In this document: positions 35,441 to 43,897 of the stretch, piece after piece
How positions within the stretch are numbered: the stretch's first letter is position 1
Layout: the number at the start of each line of letters is the position of its first letter
Origin: DATIXJ01 sp035518715
GTDB lineage: Bacteria > Bacteroidota > Ignavibacteria > UBA10030 > SZUA-254
Assembly (NCBI GenBank): GCA_035518715.1
Contig: DATIXJ010000015.1
Location: forward strand, 1 to 64,000
Direction: 5' to 3'
Length of the DNA stretch: 64,000 bases
Made by a program: the position numbers and the translations under genes
The notes under the pieces: model-generated
Told to the model about the DNA's origin: nothing
What the model saw: only the letters and a program-made list of their open reading frames with translations
Database searches by the model: none

Positions 35441-36886
35441 ATGAAACCGACAATGATATTTATTCTGAGCGTGTGCATACTCATGATGACGACCGTAAGC
35501 TATTCCGGCGGAAGTGATGTTGATCGTACAAAACCGCCTGCGCCGAAGCCGGCGCCTTCGGTAACACTTCCCGAAATCCAGAAGGTAAAACTCTCCAATG
35601 GCCTGCAGGTGTGGCTTGTTGAGCACCATGAGCTTCCTACCGTTGCATTCAATCTTGTTATCCAGGCCGGATCCGATCATGATCCGGTTGCCCAGCCCGG
35701 TCTGGCGTCGATGACGGCGGATGTGCTGGATGAGGGGACGAAGACCCGCACGTCGCTGGAAATTTCCGAGGCGATGTCTTCCATCGGAGCATCATTTGGT
35801 GCCTCTTCGAGTTGGGATGGATCGTTCCTCACGCTGAATACCCTGACCAAGCACCTGCAGAAGGCGCTTGAGGTGTACACCGACGTGCTGACGAATCCCG
35901 TTTTCCCTCAAAAGGAGTTCGAGCGACTCCGGAAGCAGCGGCTGACCATGCTTCTCCAACAGCGCGATCAGCCCGTGGCGATCGCCAACAACTCCTACGC
36001 ACGGATTCTGTACGGAGACGCGCATCCGTACGGCAATAATCCCAGCGGTTCCGAGAGCTCGCTGAAGGCATTGAATCGCGACGATCTTGCAAAATTCTAC
36101 GAGACATACTATCGGCCGAATAATTCGACGCTCATTGTGGTGGGTGATGTGAAGATGGACCAGATCACTTCACTGCTGGAGAAGGCACTGGAAGGATGGA
36201 AGAGCGGCGAAATCCCGGCGATGACGATTCCGGACCCGAAGCCGGTTGAGAAAATGCGTGTCTATCTTATCGACAAACCCGGCGCGCCGCAGTCTGAGAT
36301 CCGGGTCGGTTATCCCGCTCTTGCACGAAGCACCCCCGATTATTTTCCGGTGACGGTGATGAACCGGATGCTTGGCGGACAGTTTACCAGCCGCATCAAC
36401 CTCAATCTCCGGGAAAAGCATGGATATACATATGGTGCTACCTCGATGTTCCGGTTTCAAAAGGGCGTCGGCCCCTTCCAGGCGCAGGGCGGTATCGTGA
36501 CCGAGAAAACGGACAGTGCTATCGCCGAGTGCATGAATGAAATCCGGCTCATGCACGACAAAGGGATGACAAGCGATGAGCTGGATTTTGTCAAAAAAGG
36601 CCTCGTCGGTAATTTTGCACTCTCGTTTGAGACACCGTCACAGATTGCGGGCGCACTGCAGAATATTGTTCTGTACGGCCTCCCCGATGATTACTATCAA
36701 CATTATCTTCAGAATATTGAGAATGTTTCACTCGACGAAGCCAACCGAGCGGCGCAAAAATATCTGGATGCATCACACATGGATATTGTGGTGGTGGGCG
36801 ATCTGTCGAAGATCAGGTCGGGGATTCAGGCCCTGCATCTCGGAGATGTGATTCTCTGCGATCTGGATGGAAAACCGCTCCCCTGA
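35441..36886 (+). CDS. M16-family peptidase homologue, non-catalytic partner
   Basis: The 481-residue exported protein is an M16 homologue in which the HxxEH site is replaced (GLASMTADVLDEGT), so it cannot bind zinc there. It keeps the REKHGYTYGATS region that in M16B heterodimers supplies the Arg/Tyr substrate-binding pair. A proline-rich stretch (PPAPKPAPS) follows the signal peptide. It sits 3 nt after the catalytic member. This matches the known two-chain M16B layout, where one chain cuts and the other helps hold the substrate. Confidence 0.9.
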   Translation: MKPTMIFILSVCILMMTTVSYSGGSDVDRTKPPAPKPAPSVTLPEIQKVKLSNGLQVWLVEHHELPTVAFNLVIQAGSDHDPVAQPGLASMTADVLDEGTKTRTSLEISEAMSSIGASFGASSSWDGSFLTLNTLTKHLQKALEVYTDVLTNPVFPQKEFERLRKQRLTMLLQQRDQPVAIANNSYARILYGDAHPYGNNPSGSESSLKALNRDDLAKFYETYYRPNNSTLIVVGDVKMDQITSLLEKALEGWKSGEIPAMTIPDPKPVEKMRVYLIDKPGAPQSEIRVGYPALARSTPDYFPVTVMNRMLGGQFTSRINLNLREKHGYTYGATSMFRFQKGVGPFQAQGGIVTEKTDSAIAECMNEIRLMHDKGMTSDELDFVKKGLVGNFALSFETPSQIAGALQNIVLYGLPDDYYQHYLQNIENVSLDEANRAAQKYLDASHMDIVVVGDLSKIRSGIQALHLGDVILCDLDGKPLP

Positions 36887-36898
36887 GCGGCGGTACTC

Positions 36899-36927
36899 TT
36901 GACAAACGAATGAAAAACCTTTATATT
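36899..36927 (+). promoter_or_regulatory. promoter of the HNH endonuclease gene
   Basis: TTGACA, 17 nt and TATATT form the best sigma70 match in the window. Transcription would begin near 36934 and leave a leader of about 90 nt. Confidence 0.7.
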
Positions 36928-37023
36928 TTTAAGAAATCAACAGGTCTACGGTAGGAGAAACGGACACTCGAAGGAGGTGTTAGCGTCTTCAGTACAACGG
37001 TATATACGGGCTCGAACGGAAAA

Positions 37024-37527
37024 TTGAGTAGTAAGGTGCTCATCCTTAATCAGAACTATGAGCCGATGAGCATTTGTAATGTGAAAAAGGCGATTGTCCT
37101 CCTCTACCTCGGAAAAGCGGAACTCATTGAGGCATACCAGGGAAAACAGATTCGTGCCGTTTCTATGGCGATGCCGTTCCCAAGCATCGTGCGCTTGAGT
37201 GTGTACATTCACATCCCGTACAAGCGTATTATACTTTCCCGAAAGAACATCCTCCGACGTGACGGTCACCGTTGTCAGTACTGCGGGAGAACCGATATCT
37301 CTCTGACCGTCGACCACGTTGTTCCCAAATCGCTCTCCGGGGAGGACAGCTGGGAAAATCTGGTAACGGCCTGCGTGGAGTGCAATAACAAGAAGGGAAA
37401 CCGCACACCCGAAGATGCTCACCTCAAACTCCTCCGTCGTCCGATGAAACCGAATCATGTAACGTTTATCCGTCACTTTGTCGGCAACATCGACGACCGG
37501 TGGAAACCGTACCTCTTCATGAATTGA
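37024..37527 (+). CDS. HNH endonuclease family protein
   Basis: The 167-residue protein has an N-terminal part (KVLILNQNYEPMSICNVKKA) shared by a common bacterial HNH family. The HNH domain follows: RDGHRCQYCGRTD, VDHVVPKSLSG, and NLVTACVECNNKKGNRTP. The two CxxC pairs bind structural zinc, and the His of VDHVVP is the catalytic one. The target is unknown; these genes are often housekeeping. The only usual start in frame is TTG at 37024. The frame stays open back to 36955, and a perfect AAGGAGGT lies at 36971-36978 without a start codon at the right distance, so the N-terminus is uncertain. Confidence 0.85.
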   Translation: MSSKVLILNQNYEPMSICNVKKAIVLLYLGKAELIEAYQGKQIRAVSMAMPFPSIVRLSVYIHIPYKRIILSRKNILRRDGHRCQYCGRTDISLTVDHVVPKSLSGEDSWENLVTACVECNNKKGNRTPEDAHLKLLRRPMKPNHVTFIRHFVGNIDDRWKPYLFMN

Positions 37528-37599
37528 TCTCCCGCACGTTCTGTTTTCGGACAGTCGGGGAGATTTCTCATCGGGTCATTTTATCAAAAGGATAGGGGA

Positions 37600-38583
37600 T
37601 TGATACGTAAGAAGAGAATTCTGAGCGGAATGCGCCCGACCGGGCAACTTCACCTCGGTCATCTCGTTGGCGCGCTCGAGAATTGGGTTTCCCTCCAGTC
37701 CGAATTTGACAATTTTCACCTCGTCGCCGATTATCACGCACTTACGACAAACCTTGATACCTCATCGATTCATGAAAATACGATCGACATGGTTATCGAC
37801 TGGCTTGCCGCGGGGATCGATCCTGTCCGGAGCCCGGTATTTCGCCAGTCACTCATCAAGGAACATACCGAGCTGCATCTGATATTTTCCATGCTCATCA
37901 CGAGTGCCCGGCTTGAGCGTAACCCGACCGTCAAGGACCAAGTGCGCGATCTGCACATCGAAAATATTACTTACGGACATCTCGGCTATCCCGTCCTTCA
38001 ATCAGCCGACATCCTCTTGTATAAGGGGGAAGTCGTTCCGGTCGGTGAGGACCAGGTTCCGCATGTCGAGATCACGAGAGAAATTGCCAGGCGGTTCAAC
38101 CAGCAGTACGGCGCGGTCTTTCCAGAACCCGAACCGAAGCTCACAAAATTCGCCCGGCTTCCGGGTCTTGACGGAAGCATGAAAATGAGCAAGTCGGCAG
38201 GCAACACCGTGCTTCTTGCCGATTCTCCGGAGGAAATCAGAAACAAAATAAAGAAGGCCATTACCGACCCACAGAAAATCCGGAAAGGCGACCCGGGGAG
38301 ACCGGAAATCTGTCTGATTTTCACGTATCATAAGAAATTCAACCCTTCAGAAACGTCGGAAATCGAATCGTCGTGCAGGAATGGATCCCTCGGATGTGTG
38401 GATTGCAAACTGAGGGTCTCAGCGCGCATTGCCGACTATCTCGCACCCATCAGGGAGAAGCGGGCAGAACTTGAAGCTCATCCTTCCAGGGTGGAGGAAA
38501 TTCTGGCTGACGGGGAAGCACGGGCAAAGGCAGAGGCGGTCATGACTATGGGAGAAGTTCATGTTGCCATGAAGATGGGCTGA
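37600..38583 (+). CDS. trpS: tryptophanyl-tRNA synthetase
   Basis: The 327-residue class I synthetase charges tRNA-Trp. It has the HIGH-type motif GQLHLGHLVGA at about 15-25 and KMSKS near residue 195 in DGSMKMSKSAGN. VGEDQVPHVEITREIARRFN is typical of TrpS. The start is TTG, giving MIRKKRILSGMRPTG. An imperfect hairpin lies between the HNH gene and this gene, but its T run is weak. Confidence 0.95.
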   Translation: MIRKKRILSGMRPTGQLHLGHLVGALENWVSLQSEFDNFHLVADYHALTTNLDTSSIHENTIDMVIDWLAAGIDPVRSPVFRQSLIKEHTELHLIFSMLITSARLERNPTVKDQVRDLHIENITYGHLGYPVLQSADILLYKGEVVPVGEDQVPHVEITREIARRFNQQYGAVFPEPEPKLTKFARLPGLDGSMKMSKSAGNTVLLADSPEEIRNKIKKAITDPQKIRKGDPGRPEICLIFTYHKKFNPSETSEIESSCRNGSLGCVDCKLRVSARIADYLAPIREKRAELEAHPSRVEEILADGEARAKAEAVMTMGEVHVAMKMG

Positions 38584-38620
38584 AAGCGGGCAAAAACGGC
38601 GTCAGGTGATTATTTCCGCG

Positions 38621-38649
38621 TTGACTTTTAAATTCGAAAATGCTATCTT
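38621..38649 (+). promoter_or_regulatory. promoter of the secreted propeller-like protein gene
   Basis: TTGACT, 17 nt and TATCTT, about 120 nt before the ATG at 38772. Confidence 0.55.
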
Positions 38650-38771
38650 ACCCCGAGTTCCAGTCTTCCTCTAAACGGTTCAGGAGAGTGATGCGTCGTA
38701 TGTTGATCGATCTCCTGTACCGATCTCAATTCCGCAAGAGCGAATTAACGAATTTCAAAAGGCGTCGAACA

Positions 38772-40112
38772 ATGAATAAATGGTATCTCGTATTGATGAC
38801 GATGGCTCTCTTCACGATTTCGGCATCGGCGGTGGCACAGAACTTCTGGCAAACTGCTACGATTCCCGGCGTGAATAAGACGATCAACGCTTTGACGGTC
38901 GATGGCAGCGGAAATGTCTATGCGGCAACCAATGGCAAAGGTCTCTTTCGCTCCAGTGACGGAGGAACGAGCTGGCTCCGTATCGACAGCACGCGTTCAG
39001 ATCCGTCATACGATTATTGCGTCGTTATCAACGGCGCGTCGGTGTGGGTCGGTACCTATCTCGGAAATGCGTGGCATTCCACCGATAATGGTTCGTCGTG
39101 GAACAAAGTGCTCATCGACTCCAGTGCAGGTTCGATCATTACCTCGTTTGCATATCTTCCTAACGGACACATTCTCGCAAGCACTGGTGCAAACGGCATG
39201 TTTGTTTCCGCCGACGGAGGAACAACGTGGGATCAGGTCCAGATCGCCGGCAGCATCGGTTCAAATCTTTTTCAGATCATCAATGATGAGAAGGGCTTCC
39301 TCTATGTCGCAACCTACGGCTCAGGAATTTACCGCTCATCGCCGGAAAATCTCATCTGGGATTATACGGGACTCGCGGGATCACGGATAAACGGATTTGC
39401 CGTCAATCCGCAGGGGGGTCTTTTTGCCGCCACGGATGCCGGAGTCTTCAAAGACAGCACGGTCATTGATTCTGTCGGCACCGAAAAAGTGGACAATGTC
39501 GATAAGACAATCTATGACACAACTGTGGCATGGCGCAATGTGCAGAGCACACTCCAAACTTCCGGGGACACGCTACTCCATCTTGCATTTGTTTCGTCGG
39601 TGATTTCCACTCCGGGTGGACATCTGCTTGCATCGACCGTCGGGCGCGGGGTGTTTCATTCTTCAAATCTCGGGGTCACGTGGGATAACGTGAATACCGG
39701 CATTGTGGGCAGCGATATTCGGACGCTGGCTCTCGATGCGTCCGGATACGTCTATTGCGGATCAGTCACCGGGGCGGTGTACAAGAGCACACAGCCCGAG
39801 CCCATGCAGTCGATCGGACCGTCTCAGACCGTGACGCCACCGGCGCCGAAGGCGTATGTTCTGGAACAGAATTATCCCAACCCGTTCAACCCAACAACGA
39901 ACATTCCCTTCGCAATGCCGGTTGCGGGACATGCCTCGATCAAAATCTACAATACTCTTGGAGAAGTTGTAGCGACCGTGCTTGATCAGGAAATGACTGC
40001 GGGTCCGCACACTGTGCGCTGGGATGCCTCCTTCGTGCCGAGCGGCATCTACTTCTATCGGTTCCAGTCCGGATCCTTCAGTCGATCGGGTAAACTTGTT
40101 CTGTTGAAATGA
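38772..40112 (+). CDS. secreted beta-propeller-like protein with T9SS-type sorting domain
   Basis: The 446-residue protein has a signal peptide (LVLMTMALFTISASAVAQ) and several copies of an Asp-box-like motif (RSSDGGTSW, HSTDNGSSW, VSADGGTTW, HSSNLGVTW), as in sialidase-like or photosystem-stability-type propellers. The C-terminal 80 residues begin EQNYPNPFNPTTNIPFAMP and end in GIYFYRFQSGSFSRSGKLVLLK, a type A sorting domain of the type IX secretion system. An open frame upstream to 38640 lacks a signal, so the ATG at 38772 is used. It is probably surface-attached; the ligand is unknown. Confidence 0.88.
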   Translation: MNKWYLVLMTMALFTISASAVAQNFWQTATIPGVNKTINALTVDGSGNVYAATNGKGLFRSSDGGTSWLRIDSTRSDPSYDYCVVINGASVWVGTYLGNAWHSTDNGSSWNKVLIDSSAGSIITSFAYLPNGHILASTGANGMFVSADGGTTWDQVQIAGSIGSNLFQIINDEKGFLYVATYGSGIYRSSPENLIWDYTGLAGSRINGFAVNPQGGLFAATDAGVFKDSTVIDSVGTEKVDNVDKTIYDTTVAWRNVQSTLQTSGDTLLHLAFVSSVISTPGGHLLASTVGRGVFHSSNLGVTWDNVNTGIVGSDIRTLALDASGYVYCGSVTGAVYKSTQPEPMQSIGPSQTVTPPAPKAYVLEQNYPNPFNPTTNIPFAMPVAGHASIKIYNTLGEVVATVLDQEMTAGPHTVRWDASFVPSGIYFYRFQSGSFSRSGKLVLLK

Positions 40113-40131
40113 AGTTGTCGATTCCCGGAAG

Positions 40132-40176
40132 ACTCCTCCTTCATCCCTCCGCGAGAGAATGAGGGAGGAGTTTTTC
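40132..40176 (+). terminator. intrinsic terminator after the propeller-like gene
   Basis: An ACTCCTCC/GGAGGAGT stem with further inner pairing (TTCAT/ATGAG) is followed by TTTTT. It separates the secreted protein from scpA. Confidence 0.75.
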
Positions 40177-40240
40177 ATTCTCACTTCCACGAAGTGCCGG
40201 AGAGCATGATCATCGGGATCTATCATACCGCCAGCGTGAA

Positions 40241-40969
40241 GTGCCCTACCGCGTAAAACTCCAGACATTTGAAGGTCCGCTGGATCTTCTCCTCTTCTTC
40301 ATCAAAAGGGATGAACTGGATATCTACGACATCCCTATCTCCAAAATCACGAAGGAATTTCTGGAGTATCTGCACCTTCTTCAGGAGCTCGATCTCGAAG
40401 TTGCGGGCGACTTCATCGTCATGGCTGCCGAGCTGATGCACATTAAAGTGCGCATGCTCCTGCCAAAGGCACCAGGAGAGGAGGAGGAGGAAGATCCGCG
40501 TGCGGATCTCGTGCGGCGCCTTCTCGAATACAAGCGCTACAAAGAGGCCAGCGCGGTACTTTCGAAACTGGAAGATGAATCGGTCAAGCTCTTTTATCGC
40601 CAGGGCTTCCATTCTGACGAGAAGAAGGTCGCACTGGAAGATCAGGGAGAAAGTCTCAAAAACGTGACGATGTATAATCTGATCGCCTCGTTTAAGCGGG
40701 TGTTGGACAATGTTCCGAAGAAGATCTACCACGATGTGGAGCTTCTGAATGTGTCGATAGACGAGCAGATGAGCTATATTGCCGATACGTTCCGCCAGCG
40801 TGAAGAGATAACATTTTTTGAACTCGTCTCGCACATGACCGAAAAAATTCGTATTATTGTAACGATCATTGCAATGCTCGAACTGGTGAAAAACAGAATT
40901 ATCGACATCCGTCCCGCAGAGTATGAGGACGATTTCATCCTATCCAGGGCTAAACCGGAAGCGCTCTAA
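40241..40969 (+). CDS. scpA: segregation and condensation protein A
   Basis: The 242-residue kleisin joins the two heads of the SMC dimer for chromosome condensation. The N-terminal YRVKLQTFEGPLDLLLFFIK and the following FLEYLHLLQELDLEVAGDFIVMA are characteristic; the C-terminal winged helix includes EEITFFELVSH. The start is GTG. Its stop TAA shares one base with the scpB ATG (TAATG), so translation is coupled. An acidic run (GEEEEEDPRADL) marks the start of the middle linker. Confidence 0.94.
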   Translation: MPYRVKLQTFEGPLDLLLFFIKRDELDIYDIPISKITKEFLEYLHLLQELDLEVAGDFIVMAAELMHIKVRMLLPKAPGEEEEEDPRADLVRRLLEYKRYKEASAVLSKLEDESVKLFYRQGFHSDEKKVALEDQGESLKNVTMYNLIASFKRVLDNVPKKIYHDVELLNVSIDEQMSYIADTFRQREEITFFELVSHMTEKIRIIVTIIAMLELVKNRIIDIRPAEYEDDFILSRAKPEAL

Positions 40970-41718
40970 TGGAACCGATCTCCGACAGCAAGCGCCATAT
41001 CATTGAAGCGTTGATTTTTGGCTCCGACGAACCGTTGACCGTTCGCCAGATAATCGAAATCCTCGGCTCGTCCGAAAACGCCGGTCCGCGGCTGCGGGTC
41101 CGGGAAGAGGAAATCATCGGGCATATCCGCGAGCTCAATGCTGAGTATGTCCATGCCGGGCGGTCATTTAGGATCATCCAGGTTGCCGGCGGTTTCCAGT
41201 TTGCCACGATGCCGGATTTTGCCGAATGGCTCGGCCGCATGGTTAAGGAAAAATCGAAACGCAAGCTTACGCAGGCGACGATTGAAACCCTCTCGGTGAT
41301 TGCCTATAAGCAGCCGGTCACGAAACCGGAAGTTGAAGCGATCCGGGGCGTCAACGCCGACTATGCGATCCAGAAACTCCTTGAACGCGGGCTCGTCACG
41401 ATCGTCGGCAGGGCCGCTACGGCCGGGAGACCGCTGTTGTACGGGACGACTTCCGATTTCCTCAAGCACTTCGGTTTGAACGACCTTTCCGAACTTCCCA
41501 AACCGCGGGAAATCGATGAGATCATGGCCGATCAGGGATTTGAAATGGAGCGGGAACTTCTCAAGCGGATGGGAAAGACAGATGAGGAAATTGAGGAGTC
41601 CCTCGGAAGTACCGTTGTCAGCGAAACCGGAAAGCTCCAGGAACTGCCGCCGGAACTCTCAGAACCGGGCTCCCCTCCCGACCCGACGGATCAGACCGAT
41701 CCGCCTCCGTCACTCTGA
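40969..41718 (+). CDS. scpB: segregation and condensation protein B
   Basis: The 249-residue partner of ScpA has two winged-helix domains, seen in IIEALIFGSDEPLTVRQI and LTQATIETLSVIAYKQPVTK followed by VNADYAIQKLLERGLVTIVG. It has a long acidic and proline-rich tail (PPELSEPGSPPDPTDQTD) beyond the folded core, which varies in the family. It overlaps scpA by one base. The pseudouridine synthase gene follows, the usual order in many bacteria. Confidence 0.94.
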   Translation: MEPISDSKRHIIEALIFGSDEPLTVRQIIEILGSSENAGPRLRVREEEIIGHIRELNAEYVHAGRSFRIIQVAGGFQFATMPDFAEWLGRMVKEKSKRKLTQATIETLSVIAYKQPVTKPEVEAIRGVNADYAIQKLLERGLVTIVGRAATAGRPLLYGTTSDFLKHFGLNDLSELPKPREIDEIMADQGFEMERELLKRMGKTDEEIEESLGSTVVSETGKLQELPPELSEPGSPPDPTDQTDPPPSL

Positions 41719-41787
41719 TTTTTTGTCCGCTCGTTTGAGCTCAACACACTCCGGTTCCGATGAACCGGCTTGCCAAATCCTTTGAGT

Positions 41788-42576
41788 ATGAAATCCTCAC
41801 GTCTATTGCCGGAATCTCGAAGTGCAGATTCCGCAAAATCTGCAGGTCTCGTGCGACTGAACAGGTTCCTTTCGATGGCCGGTATCAGTTCCCGCCGGAA
41901 AGCGGACGCGCTCATTCTTGAAGGCCGGGTCAGTGTAAATGGAAAGACCGTTGACGGCCTCGGTGTGAAGGTTAACCCGCACAGCGATAAAGTATTCGTC
42001 GATGAACGTGAAGTCGTTATCCTCGATGAACCGGTTTATATTCTCTTCAACAAACCCAAAGATTGTATCACCACCTCGGACGACGAGCGCGGGCGGACCA
42101 CGGTGATGGATTTCGTGAAAGTGCGCGAACGCGTTTTTCCGATCGGGCGGCTTGACCGGAATACAACCGGCGTACTGCTGCTCACCAACGATGGACCGTT
42201 TGCAAACGGGCTTATGCACCCGCGACGAGAAGTGAAGAAGACCTACCGCGTTGCACTGGAGAAACCTCTTGCTCCGCAGGATGCGAGACAGCTGGAATCA
42301 GGAATCCGGCTCCCGGAAGGAAAAACTGCGCCTGCCCAGGTTTCCTACATTCCGGGTGGGAAAAACATGCTCGTGGCAATTGTTATTCATGAGGGGAGAA
42401 ACCGCCAAGTGCATCGTATGTTTGAATCGCTGGGATATGTGATCGAAAAGCTCGATCGCGTTGCCTATGCGGATATTTCCTATGAAGGCCTGATAAGAGG
42501 TGAATGGCGCCACCTGACCAAATCCGAAGTGCGCCGGCTGATGGTCGCCGCGGGTATGGAAACCGGTAAAACCTGA
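41788..42576 (+). CDS. rluB: rRNA pseudouridine synthase RluB
   Basis: The 262-residue enzyme has an S4 domain (LNRFLSMAGISSRRKADALI) and the catalytic aspartate in IGRLDRNTTGVLLLTND, with HEGRNRQVHRMFESLGY near the end. Its place after scpAB is typical of RluB, which modifies 23S rRNA near position 2605 in E. coli numbering. A TTG at 41770 is in frame, but the ATG at 41788 gives a more usual length. Its stop overlaps a small CCTGAG/CTCAGG hairpin that also lies at the end of the convergent oxidoreductase gene. Confidence 0.92.
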   Translation: MKSSRLLPESRSADSAKSAGLVRLNRFLSMAGISSRRKADALILEGRVSVNGKTVDGLGVKVNPHSDKVFVDEREVVILDEPVYILFNKPKDCITTSDDERGRTTVMDFVKVRERVFPIGRLDRNTTGVLLLTNDGPFANGLMHPRREVKKTYRVALEKPLAPQDARQLESGIRLPEGKTAPAQVSYIPGGKNMLVAIVIHEGRNRQVHRMFESLGYVIEKLDRVAYADISYEGLIRGEWRHLTKSEVRRLMVAAGMETGKT

Positions 42577-42586
42577 GGAGCCGGGC

Positions 42587-43897
42587 TCAGGCAACCTTCG
42601 AGACGATCTCCTCCGTTCTCAATTTGACGCCGATTTTTTTCAACAACTCACCGGGAAGTTCCCCTCCAGCAAAGACAAAGACGAAATCATTTTCCACCTT
42701 GCGAAGAATCTTCTCCTGCTCGCGGAGGGTCACAACGTCGGGACGTATTTCCGCAACCTCCGAATTAAAGATGACCTTCACTTTTCCTGAGCCGGACATT
42801 GAGCGGATGTTCGTTTCATTTTTCTCTTTTAGCCGGACAAATTCTCCTCGCCGGTAGGAAAGAGTAACGTCATTTCCCTTCTGACGGCTCAATCCCACTG
42901 CCGCCTCGATGGCACTATCGCCTCCTCCGACGACAAGGATACGCTTGTTCGTATACTGTTCCGCCTCGATAAGACGGTATGCCACCTTCGAGAGATCTTC
43001 TCCCGGGACATTGAGCTTGCGCGGGCTTCCGCGGCGGCCGATCGCAAGAATGATATGCCGCGCGGCGTAGGTCGACTGGTTCGTTTCGACACGGAACACC
43101 TGCGACTCGTGATTAATGCGTTCCACCTTGCTCTGACATTCGATGCTCAGATTAAACTCCCTTGCGAGAGTACTGAACAGTGCAAGCAGATCTTCCTTCG
43201 AGATCTCGCTTTCCTTGAATCGACCGTAGAGCGGAAAATCAACAGGAGAGGTGAGAACGAGCTTCTGCCGCGGGTAGTGCAGAATGGAACCGCCCAGATC
43301 GTATTGTTCGAGCACGAGATATCGCAGACCCGCTTCCTGGGCAGCGAGGGCAGCGCCGATTCCCGCCGGTCCGGCACCGATGATCACGACGTCGAACGAG
43401 CCGTCGGAAGCGCGCGGCTTCGCGGCAATATGCCCGATCGCTCCGACTCCCTGCTTCACGGCATTGCGGATCAGTCCAATGCCGCCGAGCTCGCCCGCGA
43501 TATATAGTCCCGGGACATTGGTCTCAAGGTGATCATCGTAAAAGGGGATTTCCATTCCCTGCGTCGGCTTACCGAAGCCGAGCGTAATCGCGCCGACGGG
43601 GCATGCGTCTACGCAGAGCGCATGACCCACGCAGTGCAGACCGTTAACGATGGCGGCTCGGCCTTCAATGATACCGAGAACATCTTCGGGACATGCCTTG
43701 ACGCAGCTTCCACAGCCGATGCAATTCAGGAGATCGATCTTGGGATGGAGCGTTGTCGGCTCGAGAATTCCCGCCTTGCGGCCTTTCTCACGAAGATGCT
43801 CCGCTTCCCGTCGTTTGCGGGTGGCCTTCAACCAGTACGGCAGCGCGATCGCACAGAGCAGGACGAGAAATATCGCCACTGTGTAGTAATTTTCCAT
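42587..43897 (-). CDS. membrane-anchored ferredoxin/FAD oxidoreductase
   Basis: The 436-residue protein has a membrane anchor at about 5-23. A two-cluster ferredoxin domain follows: Cys59, 62, 65, 69 for cluster 1, and Cys89, His92, Cys95, Cys99 for cluster 2, so the second ligand of cluster 2 is His. A short TNVPGLYIAGELGG segment precedes a thioredoxin-reductase/YpdA-like flavin domain with GAGPAG at 174-179 and a second nucleotide-binding loop VVGGGDSAIEAA. The redox CxxC of thioredoxin reductase is absent. It could pass electrons between NAD(P)H and the cytochromes through FAD and Fe-S clusters. Its start overlaps the stop of the barrel gene. Confidence 0.85.
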   Translation of the reverse strand: MENYYTVAIFLVLLCAIALPYWLKATRKRREAEHLREKGRKAGILEPTTLHPKIDLLNCIGCGSCVKACPEDVLGIIEGRAAIVNGLHCVGHALCVDACPVGAITLGFGKPTQGMEIPFYDDHLETNVPGLYIAGELGGIGLIRNAVKQGVGAIGHIAAKPRASDGSFDVVIIGAGPAGIGAALAAQEAGLRYLVLEQYDLGGSILHYPRQKLVLTSPVDFPLYGRFKESEISKEDLLALFSTLAREFNLSIECQSKVERINHESQVFRVETNQSTYAARHIILAIGRRGSPRKLNVPGEDLSKVAYRLIEAEQYTNKRILVVGGGDSAIEAAVGLSRQKGNDVTLSYRRGEFVRLKEKNETNIRSMSGSGKVKVIFNSEVAEIRPDVVTLREQEKILRKVENDFVFVFAGGELPGELLKKIGVKLRTEEIVSKVA

